A program made the position numbers and the translations under genes. A stretch of 64,000 bases of DNA from Lepidodermella squamata (lineage: Eukaryota; Gastrotricha). The stretch covers positions 372,001 through 436,000 of the forward strand of contig JBLDXI010000019.1 of the NCBI GenBank assembly GCA_047495785.1, read 5' to 3'. Below are positions 63,281-64,000 of this stretch, piece by piece (the stretch's first letter is position 1; every line of letters begins with the position of its first letter). The notes beneath the pieces are model-generated. The model worked only from the letters and a program-made list of their open reading frames with translations, made no database searches and was not told where the DNA came from.

Positions 63281-63441
63281 AAGAAATTGGGCAGAAGGTG
63301 AATTCGATGCGTATCAATTTAATGAGGAGTTTAAAGAAGTTGAAAAATTTCCAAAGCATTATTTTGCCAATAGAACTCCTCAATTTCTTGAAACTCCTCA
63401 ATGGTTGATGCGCATCGAATTCGCCTTCTGCCCAATTTTTT
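63281..63441. repeat. 160-bp foldback hairpin
   Basis: 'aagaaattgggcagaaggtg' at the left pairs with 'cgccttctgcccaatttttt' at the right. Arms are about 55 bp with few mismatches and include 'gaattcgatgcg(t/c)atc'. MITE-like. Confidence 0.8.
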
Positions 63442-63505
63442 GAAAAGTTACTTTCGGCGAGTCAAATAACATTAAATAATAACATGCCGAATAACATTAA
63501 AATGA

Positions 63506-63776
63506 ACTGTTCTGCGGAGAGTCCTTTGGTGTTTTTTTAAACGAAAATATATTCCGTTTTTTCCAAACTTTTTTAACGCCGATGACTACGGCCTTTTTTG
63601 GCATGACGGAGATCATTCTGTCATCATTGATGACGATGATAACCTCGTGCATGCGTTTCAATTAAATCCGGGTCCTCTGCATGTATCAGTCTTTTTTGGG
63701 CGCTATCTCGAGGATCTAATGGCATTGAAACCGTCCTTGTCCCATAAGGTCGAGAACTTCACAAGAATTATTTCAG
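63506..63776 (+). CDS. Possible exon of an unknown gene running toward the window end
   Basis: Open frame without an internal ATG, so it would be an internal exon. It encodes an ordered-looking, acidic and aromatic sequence, for example FNADDYGLFWHDGDHSVIID and LVHAFQLNPGPLHVSVFFGR, and ends at a possible donor 'ttcag|gtattt' at 63777. The alternation of charged turns and beta-like strands loosely recalls SMI1/KNR4-type domains, which is a guess. The start acceptor is not fixed. Confidence 0.4.
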
Positions 63777-64000
63777 GTATTTATGAATAATATTTTTCAT
63801 CAAATGGATTTTCATCAAATCATCAAATCTCTTCTGATTTTCTAATTTTATGCTCGAAAGGAGATCGTTTTCAGTTTTCAGGAAGATCTTATTGCTTCCT
63901 AGTACTGTTAGGTTAAATGTTAGCTAAATTGCTGAAAAAAATCGCAAATTTATCGCAGTTCAACACCCGCCGAATAACTACTGTAGCTACTGCCTTCCAC
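63777..64000. other. Window end
   Basis: If the preceding frame is an exon, this is its intron. No further exon recognised. Confidence 0.3.

Overview
The window is nuclear DNA of an invertebrate animal. The evidence is short GT-AG introns (mostly about 34-60 bp), four nuclear hormone receptors, an SLC13 and a GLUT-type transporter, and a full-length ankyrin-TRP channel of the TRPN/NompC type, which mammals lack. I cannot name the species. The acceptor sites are loose (tttag, ttaag, ggag as well as tttcag), unlike the strict Caenorhabditis site. A small ecdysozoan such as a mite, tardigrade, springtail or non-rhabditid nematode is a guess.

Layout. 1-6.3 kb is repeat: a diverged 1.65-kb direct repeat rich in CATG/TTTACA half-palindromes, and a near-perfect 247-bp hairpin. 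6.5-31.3 kb is a cluster of one expanding family of small proteins with a PPxY-rich N-terminus and two membrane segments (dispanin/CD225-like by layout; the family name is inferred). Further members lie at 36.4 kb and, on the minus strand, at 53-62 kb. I count 11 intact copies, one split copy and four broken copies or fragments. They form subgroups that I call A (6.6, 14.7, 16.6 kb), B (18.4, 23.9, 55.8 kb), C (26.1, 28.5 kb), D (30.7), E (36.4) and F (60.1, 61.5 kb). Copies in A, B, C and F were duplicated together with their upstream DNA.

31.5-52.8 kb is conventional gene space: nuclear receptor a (-), SLC13 transporter (-), family member E (+), GLUT (+), nuclear receptors b and c (+), NompC (-) and nuclear receptor d (+). 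All were modelled here exon by exon and every model stays in frame. The four receptors share an odd DNA-binding domain and nearly the same exon lengths.

Mobile DNA has reshaped the window. A 6.27-kb transposon with a three-exon DDE-type transposase gene split copy A1, leaving an ATAT duplication. A 2.0-kb element with 264-bp identical inverted ends and a 6-bp target duplication sits in an intron of receptor c. A 1.87-kb element with 30-bp ends and a nearly 8-bp duplication sits upstream of copy B3, and the paralogous block upstream of B1 shows the empty site. Several foldback repeats are scattered through the rest. The strangest non-genic signal is at 62.65-62.9 kb: nine or ten units of 26-28 bp in which only a GTACRG...CYGTA dyad is conserved and everything between varies.
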